Assembly (NCBI GenBank): GCA_934463425.1
Contig: CAKSJP010000017.1
Span: 1 to 46,890 of the forward strand
Reading direction: 5' to 3'
DNA: 46,890 nt
DNA from: an uncultured Ruminococcus sp.
Lineage (GTDB): Bacteria; Bacillota; Clostridia; Oscillospirales; Ruminococcaceae
Numbering within the stretch: the first letter of the stretch is position 1; each line of letters begins with the position of its first letter. Below are positions 15,517 to 23,491 of the stretch, one piece after another. The position numbers and the translations under genes are program-made. The notes beneath the pieces were generated by a model. The model saw nothing but the letters and a program-made list of their open reading frames with translations, searched no databases and was not told where the DNA came from.

Positions 15517-16344
15517 TTACTTTTGCACAGCGTCATACAGTTCGTTTTTCCGATAGCCCGTCTCGGCGGCGACGGTCTTGCATGCCTGGGTCAGCTTTTG
15601 TCCGTCTGCGACGTACTGCTGCACCAGAGCCGCCGCCTGTTCCAGAGAAATGCGGCTCTCCTGTCTGGGTGCTGCGCCGGCAACCACCAGCACAAATTCG
15701 CCCCGGGGCGGGGTGACTTCATAATAAGCCATTGCCTCTTCCAGTGTGGTGAGGCGCACCTCCTCGTGGATCTTGGTCAGTTCCCGGCAAAGGGAGAGAC
15801 TCCGTGCGCCGCCGAATACTGCCGCCATGTCCGCCAGTGTCCGGCAGAGCTTGTGGGGCGCTTCATAAAAGATCATGGTGCGCGGTTCTTCCCGGAGCTG
15901 CTCCAGGTGTGCCGTGCGCTGGTTGCGGTTGACAGAGAGAAATCCCTCAAAGGTAAACCGTGCCGTGTGCTGTCCGGAGACTGCCAGGGCGGCAATGGCT
16001 GCCGATGGACCGGGGACGACCTCCATGGGAATGCCCAGACTGTGACAGAGCTGTACCAGCGGTTCGCCGGGGTCAGAGATACAGGGCATGCCGGCATCGG
16101 TAACAACGCCGCAGGATTCGCCGGCGAGGATGCGGTCGGCGATGCTCTGCGCAACAGTCAGACCGCTGTGCTCGTGATAGCTGACGATGGGAGTGTGGAT
16201 GTCATAGTGCGACAGCAGCTTGCGTGTGACACGGGTGTCCTCCGCTGCCAGAAAATCCACCTCGCCCAGCATGCGCAGCTGCCGCATGGTGATATCCTCC
16301 AGATTGCCGATAGGTGTGCCGATAAGATATAGTGTTCCGCTCAT
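15517..16344 (-). CDS. rsmI: RsmI, 16S rRNA (cytidine-1402 2'-O)-methyltransferase
   Basis: Methylates the 2'-O of C1402 in the decoding centre of 16S rRNA using S-adenosylmethionine. It has 275 residues, the usual length. Signatures are the N-terminal YLIGTPIGNLEDIT, AAEDTRVTRKLL, the loop DAGMPCISDPG, and VPGPSAAIAALAVSG. AAAGGAG precedes the ATG. In many Gram-positives rsmI sits with an N6-adenine methyltransferase gene. Here that gene is 1.5 kb upstream on the same strand, with a MATE exporter in between and only 19 bp between the exporter stop and rsmI start. No GIY-YIG gene, the usual third member, was found. Confidence 0.96.
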   Translation of the reverse strand: MSGTLYLIGTPIGNLEDITMRQLRMLGEVDFLAAEDTRVTRKLLSHYDIHTPIVSYHEHSGLTVAQSIADRILAGESCGVVTDAGMPCISDPGEPLVQLCHSLGIPMEVVPGPSAAIAALAVSGQHTARFTFEGFLSVNRNQRTAHLEQLREEPRTMIFYEAPHKLCRTLADMAAVFGGARSLSLCRELTKIHEEVRLTTLEEAMAYYEVTPPRGEFVLVVAGAAPRQESRISLEQAAALVQQYVADGQKLTQACKTVAAETGYRKNELYDAVQK

Positions 16345-16363
16345 AGTGAGATTCGCTCCTTTG

Positions 16364-17743
16364 TTATTTTCCGGATTCTTCTACCAGATTGCTGATCCAG
16401 ACACCCTTCTGAATGAGGACATAGCCCACCACGACCTTCAGAATATCTGCCGCCTGGACAAGCGCATACACGCCCAGGATCGGGAGACTGGTGAGGCGGC
16501 ACAGAAGCAGCGCCGTGGGCAGGGGAATGCACCAGGTGAACACACTGTCAAAGAGAAAGGTGATCATGGTTTTTCCGCCGGAACGCAGGGTGAAGTACAG
16601 CGCGTTCAGGAATCCCTGGATGGGGAAAAAGACAGCGGTGATGATAATGAACCACTGTCCGTAATGCCGCACCTCTGCGGTGGTGTCATAGACCTTGGGG
16701 AATACACCGGAAATGGAAATGAGAATGGCAGACAGGATCAGACAGATTGCGCCGGTGAACCACATGAGGCTGAAGGCGTCCTTTTTTGCCCGCGCATATT
16801 CCGATGCGCCCAGGGTCTGCCCAATGAGAATGCCTACGGCAGAGCCCAGCGCCACGAATACCACGTTCAGCAGATTGCACAGGGCGTTAGAGATGTTCAG
16901 TCCGGCGACGATCTCCAGACCTCGTGTGGAATAGCACTGGGTCAGCGCCGCCAGTCCGGCAGACCAGAGCAACTCGTTGCAGAAAATGGGCATGCCCTTG
17001 CGCAGTACCTTTTTCGCCAGATCTGCCGGAACGCGCAGCGTGCGGTAGATGCCTTTCAGGAAGGTGTGCTTGTTCCGGCACAGGTGTGCCCAGATGACTA
17101 CAATGGTCATTTCTGTCACACGCGCCAGTACCGTGGCGACGGCTGCGCCGCGGACGCCCAGCTTCGGCATGCCGCAGTTGCCGTAGATCAGCATGTAGTT
17201 CAGTACCACATCTACTGCTACAGAAGCGACGCCGCCGACCATTGGCTTGACGCTGCTGCCGGTCTCCCGGAGACTGGTGGCATAGACCTGGGTCACCACA
17301 AAGAACGGCAGCCCGATCAGCATGATGTGCAGATATTGCTTGGCATACTGCATGGTGAGGGCGGCATCGACCGTGGCGCTTTCGCCGTGGAGATACAGCC
17401 CGATGAGGGCATCGTCTCCCAACAGGAATACCAATAGTCCGCCGATGAGACAGACGGTGCTGAGCCAGAGCTTGATGCGAAAGGTGCTCTGAAAGCCGTG
17501 GTGATTGCGCTGTCCGTAATATTGTGCACCGTAGATGCCCGGGCCTGCCAGCGCGCCGAAAATGGCGAGGTTGAACACAAAGATCAGCTGACCGGCGATA
17601 GAGACCGCGGTCATTGCCTCTGTGCCCTGGCTGCCCACCATGACATTGTCCACCAGTCCCACCATGTTGGTGATGCCGTTCTGGATCATCATGGGCACGG
17701 CGAGGGTCAGGGCACGCTTATAGATCGGATTGTTTTTTCTCAT
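16364..17743 (-). CDS. MATE family efflux transporter
   Basis: 459 residues with about 12 predicted membrane segments. The MATE halves are recognisable by the N-terminal RALTLAVPMMIQNGITNMVG, VDNVMVG and a second inverted half near residue 240 (RKGMPIFCNELLWSAG). Members of this family export cationic drugs, dyes or metabolites using Na+ or H+ gradients; the substrate is unknown. AGGAGG precedes the start. The gene lies between two RNA methyltransferase genes and is probably co-transcribed with rsmI. The 114-bp gap upstream holds a 7-bp inverted repeat at 17782-17813 that could be an operator. Confidence 0.92.
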   Translation of the reverse strand: MRKNNPIYKRALTLAVPMMIQNGITNMVGLVDNVMVGSQGTEAMTAVSIAGQLIFVFNLAIFGALAGPGIYGAQYYGQRNHHGFQSTFRIKLWLSTVCLIGGLLVFLLGDDALIGLYLHGESATVDAALTMQYAKQYLHIMLIGLPFFVVTQVYATSLRETGSSVKPMVGGVASVAVDVVLNYMLIYGNCGMPKLGVRGAAVATVLARVTEMTIVVIWAHLCRNKHTFLKGIYRTLRVPADLAKKVLRKGMPIFCNELLWSAGLAALTQCYSTRGLEIVAGLNISNALCNLLNVVFVALGSAVGILIGQTLGASEYARAKKDAFSLMWFTGAICLILSAILISISGVFPKVYDTTAEVRHYGQWFIIITAVFFPIQGFLNALYFTLRSGGKTMITFLFDSVFTWCIPLPTALLLCRLTSLPILGVYALVQAADILKVVVGYVLIQKGVWISNLVEESGK

Positions 17744-17781
17744 GCAGAAAGTCCTCCTGTGATGTCAAAAAGTTGTTGTAC

Positions 17782-17813
17782 CGATAGCGTATTGGGAAAA
17801 GTGTCTGCTATCG
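17782..17813. promoter_or_regulatory. inverted repeat upstream of the MATE gene
   Basis: CGATAGC (17782-17788) and GCTATCG (17807-17813) are separated by 18 bp, 39 bp before the MATE start. This may be a repressor site or a leader hairpin of the exporter gene. No convincing -35/-10 pair was found with it. Confidence 0.35.
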
Positions 17814-17857
17814 TTAAAATTAGGGCAGCAGTGCGTGTCTAATACAATTTCTGTTTT

Positions 17858-18556
17858 TTATATCCGAGTTGTCACGCCGCTTCCATCGCCGACGATGCGC
17901 TGGGGCAGGACATTCAAAAAGGGCTTTCCGCCGCTTCTGCCCTCCAGCAGAAACAGCCAAGGCTGCGCATCCGCAGCCTTGGCCACAAATTGTAACCGCT
18001 TGGGTTCAATGCCGCTTTGCCGCATGGCATCTATGCAGTCTGCCAGCCGTTCCGGACGGTTGCAGATGCAGAGCCGACCGCCGAACCGCAAAAGGCGCTT
18101 TGCCGAACGGCAAATGTCATAGATGCTGCACAGCACCTCGTGCCGTGCGATCTTTTGCGCGGTCAGCTGGCTCTCGATGCCTGCCTGATATGCCTTATAG
18201 GGCGGATTGCAGGTCACCAGATCCAGCTGCCCCAGCGGTGCGCCGTCCCAGAGTGTTTTCAGGTCAGTGCAGATGGGATACAGCACGGAGCAGATGGTTT
18301 CACTTTTGGCGATCCCCAGGCACATCTGCTGGATAGCTTCCTTTTGGATGTCCACGGCGTAGATCTCCCGGGGCGGAGCGGTGCGCTGCATCAGCATGGG
18401 GATAATGCCGCAGCCTGTGCCGAAGTCGCAGACCCGGTCTTTTTGCCGATAGCCGGAAAATTCAGTCAGCAGTACCGCATCTGTGCCGAACCGGTGGAGC
18501 TGGCTGGTGCAGACCGTCAGACCGTCTGCAATGGTTTCGTAGGATAGATCAGGCAT
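17858..18556 (-). CDS. tRNA1(Val) (adenine-37 N6)-methyltransferase-like protein
   Basis: 232 residues. A Rossmann-type methyltransferase: the S-adenosylmethionine loop is CDFGTGCGIIPMLM and the acidic end of strand 2 is YAVDIQ. The catalytic NPPY tetrad of amino-methyltransferases is seen in LVTCNPPYKAYQAG. The N-terminal pattern (ADGLTVCTSQLHRFGTDAVLL) is typical of the TrmN6/YabB group that modifies A37 of tRNA1(Val). It follows the C39-like gene by 26 bp and is likely in the same transcript. Assignment to the family is good; the exact RNA target is inferred. Confidence 0.85.
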   Translation of the reverse strand: MPDLSYETIADGLTVCTSQLHRFGTDAVLLTEFSGYRQKDRVCDFGTGCGIIPMLMQRTAPPREIYAVDIQKEAIQQMCLGIAKSETICSVLYPICTDLKTLWDGAPLGQLDLVTCNPPYKAYQAGIESQLTAQKIARHEVLCSIYDICRSAKRLLRFGGRLCICNRPERLADCIDAMRQSGIEPKRLQFVAKAADAQPWLFLLEGRSGGKPFLNVLPQRIVGDGSGVTTRI

Positions 18557-18582
18557 ATTGCGCCTCCTGTTTTGAATTTTCG

Positions 18583-19476
18583 TTATTGCGGTGTGGAAAC
18601 ACCCGCGGCGGATACCGTCTCCGCCCTCCGGATCACCACCGCCTGCTGATACACCAACTGGTACCGGTCCTCGAACTTGTCCATGTCATATTCGATCTTT
18701 CCCTCTAACGGGTCGCAGACGGTGACGGTGTTGGCATCCAGATCATAGCCGCAGAGCAGGACACAATGCTCGTTGATGAGGAACACGGCATCTTCTCCGC
18801 TGGGCGTTGTCCAATAATACCGTTCTTCCACCCGGCTGGTGAGACTGATGGTCACCCAGGTGATGACTGGGTTGCCGTTTGCCACCTCATTCAGCAGTGT
18901 TTTAAAAGAGCAGCCTGTGAGATCCTGTATCTGCTCTGTGCCGCCCTGTGCGGCGATATAGTTCTCTGCGGTCTCTGCGATCACCGGCGCATAACAGCCC
19001 CAGGCGTTGGCATCATGGGGCGAACCCACAAATGCTTCTCCGAAGGTGGTGAGATAGGGGTCGGACTGGATCAGATACTTGTCTGCCAGCGTCACCTTAT
19101 CCACCGGATAGCCCAGATAGTTCAGTGCAGTTGTCAGCGCTGTGACCTCACATCCGGTGGGCAGCTCCGGATTTTGCAGTACCGGCTGCGCATCCAGCTG
19201 GGCACGGCGCACCGGAAGCACTGCCGGTTCAGTGGGTGTCGTCAGTGTCGTTGTCGCTGCGGTAGTTTCCGGTGCTGTGGTTTCAATAACAATTTCTGCG
19301 GCATCCTCTGTGCTTGCCGTGCTGCCGGAGACCGACTGAACCGTTTCTGCCGCGTCATCGCTTTTGCTGTCCGCCCGGAAAAAAACCAGGTACATTACAG
19401 CAGCAGCAATTGCCAGGACGATCAGCAGCGCCGTGCGCCGCCGCCGTCCCAGCTGTTTCTTTGATACTCTTCCCAT
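18583..19476 (-). CDS. membrane-anchored C39-like cysteine peptidase
   Basis: 297 residues from ATG 19476; a GTG at 19500 is possible, but the Arg-rich start MGRVSKKQLGRRRR suits a membrane anchor better. One membrane segment covers about residues 15-33, then a Thr/Pro/Glu-rich extracellular linker to about 85. The C-terminal domain matches the C39-like (YvpB) group: nucleophile Cys in NPELPTGCEVTALTTALNYL, His in INEHCVLLCGYD, and a later Asp/Asn. Related proteins process or degrade peptides at the cell surface; no substrate can be named and no peptide-exporting ABC transporter is near. The domain call is good but activity is untested. Confidence 0.8.
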   Translation of the reverse strand: MGRVSKKQLGRRRRTALLIVLAIAAAVMYLVFFRADSKSDDAAETVQSVSGSTASTEDAAEIVIETTAPETTAATTTLTTPTEPAVLPVRRAQLDAQPVLQNPELPTGCEVTALTTALNYLGYPVDKVTLADKYLIQSDPYLTTFGEAFVGSPHDANAWGCYAPVIAETAENYIAAQGGTEQIQDLTGCSFKTLLNEVANGNPVITWVTISLTSRVEERYYWTTPSGEDAVFLINEHCVLLCGYDLDANTVTVCDPLEGKIEYDMDKFEDRYQLVYQQAVVIRRAETVSAAGVSTPQ

Positions 19477-19575
19477 AACATATACTTCTTCCCGCTGCAC
19501 GGCTGTTCCGTGCAGATAATTCGTGCACCCTCGTGATGCAGCTCTTTCAGAACCTGTTCCGTATTGGAACCGGTT

Positions 19576-20799
19576 TTATTTTTCGGCTTCTGCGTGATAC
19601 GGTGTTCCGGCAAAGGTGATCTTCCGCCGAAAATCAGATTCGCCCTTGCCGATGACCGGGCGCGCCAGCTGATAAATGTCTGTTGCCTGAGATTCCAGTG
19701 CGGCACAGCGCCCTGCCTCCGGACTGGTGTGCGCCAGCTCTGCCAGAGAATGAGAGAACGGCAGCTGACGCTTATTTTTGGAATCCCGGAGGATCTCCCG
19801 TCCCACATCATTGAATGCCAGTATTCTGCCGTATGCCGGATACTGCTGGATGTCTGAGGTGTGGATGTCCAGCAGGATGTGCAGCAGAATGCGCCGCAGC
19901 CGCGCCATAGGATAGCGCTTGGTGCGGATGGTCTGCAGCAGTTCTTCCAGAGAAGCCGAGCGCTTCGCCTTATACAGCCGGTGCTCCAGCCCCTGTCCGA
20001 CCTCGGCAATGTCCCGCAGCTCGTCCGGATCGGTGGTGCGCAGCTTATACAGGATCAGCCGCTCCAGATATGCCATAGAAGCGGTGTGGCCTGCCTGCTG
20101 GGCATCCCGGAGGGCATGCCAGGCATAAGACGGCATCATCCGCCGGCAGTCGCCGCCCTCAGAGAAATACTGCCGGATATAGGTGGCGCTTGCTGTGCCG
20201 TCCTGCGCCGGCTGATTGCTGTTGTGTCCTGCCCCCTTGCGCTGGATGGTCATGGGCTGCAGCGGGCTGTGCAGTTCTTCCATGGCGTTGAGATAGGCGA
20301 TGGCAAGAGTGTTGTTGGGGTGGCGCAGCACGGCGGCTGTCTCGTCCCCGTAGAGCTGTCCCACCATCTGCGACAAGACCTCCGGATAGGAATAGCCTGA
20401 CCGGAGAAAGTCATCCATGATATCGGCATAGTCGGACTTGCACACCCGGCACGCCTGTGCCGCCTGGGACAGCAGGCGGATGTCACCGCATTCGCTGCCG
20501 AAGGAGATCTCCTGAACACTGCCCAGCGCTGTCAGAAGCGCCACGCCGCCCATAGCAAAGTTTTCTGCCGGTGCCAGAGCATAAGGGACAGGCAGCTCAA
20601 TGACCAGGTCCGCGCCGCCCTCAATGGCGAGCCGGGCGCGGGTGAACTTGTCCAGCAGCGCTGCGTCGCCCCGCTGTACAAAATTGCCGCTCATAACGGC
20701 GACGATCCCTTCTGCACCGGCGCGGCGCACCTGTTCCAGATGGTACAGGTGACCATTGTGCAGAGGGTTGTATTCACAGATAATACCACTGATTTTCAT
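19576..20799 (-). CDS. tmcAL: tRNA(Met) cytidine acetate ligase TmcAL
   Basis: Forms N4-acetylcytidine at the wobble position of elongator tRNA(Met) from acetate and ATP. It has 407 residues from ATG 20799, preceded by GGGAGG. The nucleotidyltransferase signature is near the start: ISGIICEYNPLHNGHLYHL with the HNGH motif at 14-17, then VAVMSGNFVQRGDAALLDK, typical of the YlbM/TmcAL family. It is divergent from acetate kinase, so two acetate- and ATP-linked genes share a control region; that may be coincidence. The gap to the C39-like gene downstream (99 bp) has no strong terminator. Confidence 0.93.
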   Translation of the reverse strand: MKISGIICEYNPLHNGHLYHLEQVRRAGAEGIVAVMSGNFVQRGDAALLDKFTRARLAIEGGADLVIELPVPYALAPAENFAMGGVALLTALGSVQEISFGSECGDIRLLSQAAQACRVCKSDYADIMDDFLRSGYSYPEVLSQMVGQLYGDETAAVLRHPNNTLAIAYLNAMEELHSPLQPMTIQRKGAGHNSNQPAQDGTASATYIRQYFSEGGDCRRMMPSYAWHALRDAQQAGHTASMAYLERLILYKLRTTDPDELRDIAEVGQGLEHRLYKAKRSASLEELLQTIRTKRYPMARLRRILLHILLDIHTSDIQQYPAYGRILAFNDVGREILRDSKNKRQLPFSHSLAELAHTSPEAGRCAALESQATDIYQLARPVIGKGESDFRRKITFAGTPYHAEAEK

Positions 20800-20870
20800 G
20801 TACGATCCTCCCAAAAAGCTGTGAAAAATGAGAAAAATGTGTCGTCTGGCGTGGAATTTGCGGAAATCAC

Positions 20871-20908
20871 TTGCAATTTCTGCAAAAAAGCATATAATAT
20901 ATTATATG
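20871..20908 (+). promoter_or_regulatory. ackA promoter with palindromic -10 region
   Basis: TTGCAA (20871-20876), 16-bp spacer, TATAAT (20893-20898). The -10 lies within an 18-bp perfect palindrome, CATATAATATATTATATG (20891-20908), which covers the predicted transcription start. The palindrome could be a regulator site or simply AT-rich promoter DNA. Confidence 0.7.
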
Positions 20909-20955
20909 GGACACGCCAAGGGTGTCCGCAAAAAAGAAAAAGGAGAAATTTTCCT

Positions 20956-22149
20956 ATGATTATTCTTGTTGTCAATGCAGGAAGCTCTTCTCTGAAGTAT
21001 CAGCTCATCAATATGGACGATGAGTCTGTGATCGCAAAGGGCAACTGCGACCGTATCGGCATCGACGGTCACCTGAGCCACAAGACTGCTTCCGGCGTCA
21101 AGGTGGAAAAGGACTGCGCATTTCCGACCCATGCAGAAGCATTTTCCTGCCTGGTAGAAGCGCTGACCACCGGCGAGGGCGCTGTGATCTCCAGCATGGA
21201 TGAGATCTCTGCTGTGGGCCACCGTGTCGTACAGGGCGCAGAAGTGTTTACAAAGACCACCATGGTCACCGATGAGATCATCGAAAAGATCGACGAGCTG
21301 CGCGAGCTGGCTCCGGTACATAACCACGGCCACGCACTGGCGCTGTGGGCATGCCGCAAGATCCTGCCGAATGTGCCGCAGGTCGTTGTGTTTGATACTG
21401 CATTCCATCAGACCATTCCCCAGAAGGCATTTATGTACGGCTTCCCGTATGAGGACTATGAACAGTTCCATGTCCGCAAGTACGGCTTCCACGGTACATC
21501 CCACCGTTTTGTCACTGCAAAGCTGGCTGAGGTCATGGGCAAGGATCTGAAGGATCTGAAGGTTGTTTCCTGTCATCTGGGCAACGGTTCATCCATCACT
21601 GCCGTACAGGACGGCAAGTCGGTAGATACTACTATGGGCTTTACACCGCTGGACGGTGTCCTGATGGGCACACGCTGCGGCGCAGTTGACCCGTCCGCAG
21701 TTACTTATGTAGCCGGCAAGCACGGCTTCGGCGTTTCTGAGATGGACACCTATATGAACAAGAAGTCCGGTATGCTGGGTATCTCCGGAAAGTCCTCTGA
21801 CTTCCGCGATATCACCGCAGCAGCTGAGGCAGGCGACAAGCGTGCGACCCTGGCAAAGGACATGCTGGTATACGATATCAAGAAGGATATCGGTGCATAT
21901 GCCGCAGCCATGAACGGTCTGGACGCTGTGATCTTTACCGGCGGCATCGGCGAAAATGCACCGAACTGCCGTGAAGAGGTCTGCGAGAACATGGAATACC
22001 TGGGCATCAAGATCGACAAGGCTGCCAACGATTTCAAGGGCGAGCTGAAGAAGATCTCCACACCGGATTCCAAGGTAGAGGTTTGGGTCATCCCGACCAA
22101 CGAAGAACTGCTGATCGCCCGTGACACACTGGCTATGATCCAGAAGTAA
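20956..22149 (+). CDS. ackA: acetate kinase
   Basis: Converts acetyl phosphate and ADP to acetate and ATP, the energy-yielding end of fermentation. It has 397 residues from ATG 20956, which follows AAGGAG; upstream in-frame ATGs lack a site and lie before the promoter. Signatures are NAGSSSLKYQL (7-17), GHRVVQGAE, FDTAFHQT, the HGTSH motif, HLGNGSSITA and the phosphate-binding GGIGENAP near the C-terminus. The usual partner pta is not in the window, so the gene stands alone under its own promoter and terminator. Identification is very secure. Confidence 0.97.
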   Translation: MIILVVNAGSSSLKYQLINMDDESVIAKGNCDRIGIDGHLSHKTASGVKVEKDCAFPTHAEAFSCLVEALTTGEGAVISSMDEISAVGHRVVQGAEVFTKTTMVTDEIIEKIDELRELAPVHNHGHALALWACRKILPNVPQVVVFDTAFHQTIPQKAFMYGFPYEDYEQFHVRKYGFHGTSHRFVTAKLAEVMGKDLKDLKVVSCHLGNGSSITAVQDGKSVDTTMGFTPLDGVLMGTRCGAVDPSAVTYVAGKHGFGVSEMDTYMNKKSGMLGISGKSSDFRDITAAAEAGDKRATLAKDMLVYDIKKDIGAYAAAMNGLDAVIFTGGIGENAPNCREEVCENMEYLGIKIDKAANDFKGELKKISTPDSKVEVWVIPTNEELLIARDTLAMIQK

Positions 22150-22182
22150 GCATCCGCGCAAATCGTTTTTGCAAATCCATCC

Positions 22183-22215
22183 AAAGCGAAGTCTGTCAAA
22201 AAGACTTCGCTTTTG
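22183..22215 (+). terminator. Rho-independent terminator after ackA
   Basis: AAAGCGAAGTCT (22183-22194) pairs perfectly with AGACTTCGCTTT (22202-22213), 7-nt loop, T run at 22211-22214. It lies 24 bp before the cdd start. Confidence 0.88.
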
Positions 22216-22239
22216 TTGTATCAGAAAGGGGAACTTCCT

Positions 22240-22641
22240 ATGTCTGCACTTTCCGATTCCGAAAAGACCCTGCTGCATCAGGCACTTGCTGCCCGGAAAA
22301 ATGCCTATGCGCCCTATTCCGGTTTTCAGGTCGGGGCAGTCCTCACCGCCGCCGACGGCAGCACATTCTGCGGCTGCAACATCGAAAATGCTTCCTATTC
22401 CATGACCATCTGTGCCGAGCGCAGTGCCGTTTGTGCGGCAGTTTCCGCCGGCGCGCGGCAGTTCCGCAGCATCGCCATTGTGGGCGGCGCAGATGCGGAG
22501 ACTGCTGAAAATACGCCCTGTCCGCCCTGCGGTGCCTGCCTGCAGGTGTTGGCGGAGTTCTGTCCGCCGGACTTCCCGGTGATCCTGGCAGACGGGGCGC
22601 ATCTGCTCCGAGACTTCCTGCCCCGGCAGTTCCGGCTGTGA
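22240..22641 (+). CDS. cdd: cytidine deaminase
   Basis: Hydrolytic deamination of cytidine and deoxycytidine to uridine forms in pyrimidine salvage. It has 133 residues from ATG 22240, with AAAGGGG upstream. The zinc motif is complete: a Cys-Ala-Glu (TICAERSAV) and the pair Pro-Cys-x-x-Cys (PCPPCGAC). The Cys-type ligand in place of His marks the small tetrameric CDA class. The N-terminal YAPYSGFQVGAVL is the usual substrate loop. It converges with the YnzC-like gene, whose stop is only 4 bp away, so the two transcripts probably overlap. Confidence 0.95.
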   Translation: MSALSDSEKTLLHQALAARKNAYAPYSGFQVGAVLTAADGSTFCGCNIENASYSMTICAERSAVCAAVSAGARQFRSIAIVGGADAETAENTPCPPCGACLQVLAEFCPPDFPVILADGAHLLRDFLPRQFRL

Positions 22642-22645
22642 GCTC

Positions 22646-22861
22646 TTATTCCGATCTCTTCTTGTCTGCCGGGCGGTAAGAAGAACCGTCCGGGCGGATG
22701 ACTACGGTGTTGTTCAGCTGCCCCTTGAGGTTGCCGATGACAGACTGCCGATATTCCATGCGCAGGGCGTTCTGCTCTTCCTTTTCCGCCGGCGTGAGGC
22801 CCTCCGGTGTGCGGGATTTCTTTGCCAGTTCGTTGATGCGCGCTACCTTTTTTTCGTCCAT
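22646..22861 (-). CDS. DUF896 (YnzC-like) small protein
   Basis: 71 residues. The pattern KKVARINELAKKSRTPEGLT, then EEQNALRMEYRQSVIGN, is the helical core of the UPF0291/DUF896 family; family members are short cytoplasmic proteins, in Bacillus linked to the SOS region. No catalytic residues are known. GGGAGG precedes the ATG and a good promoter lies upstream. No SOS box was recognised here, so an SOS link is not claimed. Confidence 0.88.
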   Translation of the reverse strand: MDEKKVARINELAKKSRTPEGLTPAEKEEQNALRMEYRQSVIGNLKGQLNNTVVIRPDGSSYRPADKKRSE

Positions 22862-22896
22862 ATACTTTTCCTCCCAACAAGTTCAATACTTTCAAT

Positions 22897-22925
22897 AGTA
22901 TACCATAGAACGACAAAAAGTGCAA
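22897..22925 (-). promoter_or_regulatory. promoter of the YnzC-like gene
   Basis: On the minus strand TTGCAC (22920-22925), 17-bp spacer, TATACT (22897-22902), 35 bp before the start codon. Confidence 0.75.
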
Positions 22926-23024
22926 GGGGTAACCGTGCTTTTTTGCCATTTTTCGGGGATGACCGGCAGAACATGACGGCTAAGCTGCATGCACTTTCCC
23001 GGATAGAAACAGTCCTGACAGAGA

Positions 23025-23064
23025 AAAACGTCCGGAGCAGCATTGACACTGTTCCGGACGTTTT
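23025..23064 (-). terminator. terminator of the thioesterase operon
   Basis: AAAACGTCCGGA (23025-23036) pairs with TCCGGACGTTTT (23053-23064), followed on the minus strand by a T run. It lies 23 bp beyond the thioesterase stop codon. Confidence 0.88.
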
Positions 23065-23086
23065 GACATTTTCAGAAAATCACTTG

Positions 23087-23479
23087 TTACTGACCACGCT
23101 TTTGTGTCTTGTTCAAAAAGCGTTCTGCGTCTACGAGAAACCGCTTGTGTGTGCCGGAGCCGATCACGCCGGCGCCGTCCTCGGCGGTGACATGATAGGA
23201 GATCTCTCTGCCGTTTACGCCGGTGATCTCTGCGGTTGCCGTAACGGTCAGCCCTTCCGGTGTGGCAGCGTCATGGCTGATATCCAGCTTGGTGCCGACG
23301 GTGGTCTCGCCTTCGCTGAGGAACGGTGCGACCGCGTTGCAGGCTGCCTCTTCCATCAGCGCTGCCATCATGGGTGTTGCAAAGACAGGCAGCGAGCCGC
23401 TGCCGACAGAGACTGCCAGATTGGTCTCATCGACCTTGACGCTGGCAGTTCCGGTGCTTCCGATTGTAATGGGTTCCAT
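23087..23479 (-). CDS. hotdog-fold thioesterase (FlK-like)
   Basis: 130 residues. The sequence fits the hotdog thioesterases related to fluoroacetyl-CoA thioesterase: SLPVFATPMMAALMEEAA is the typical helix after the first strands, and GTKLDISHDAATPEG is the strand with the conserved His. These enzymes release acyl groups from CoA or protein carriers; the substrate is not evident. AAAGGAG precedes the ATG, and the gene begins 12 bp after the LtaS-like gene, so the two are probably one transcript. The functional link between them is unclear. Confidence 0.85.
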   Translation of the reverse strand: MEPITIGSTGTASVKVDETNLAVSVGSGSLPVFATPMMAALMEEAACNAVAPFLSEGETTVGTKLDISHDAATPEGLTVTATAEITGVNGREISYHVTAEDGAGVIGSGTHKRFLVDAERFLNKTQKRGQ

Positions 23480-23491
23480 AGCAATTCTCCT

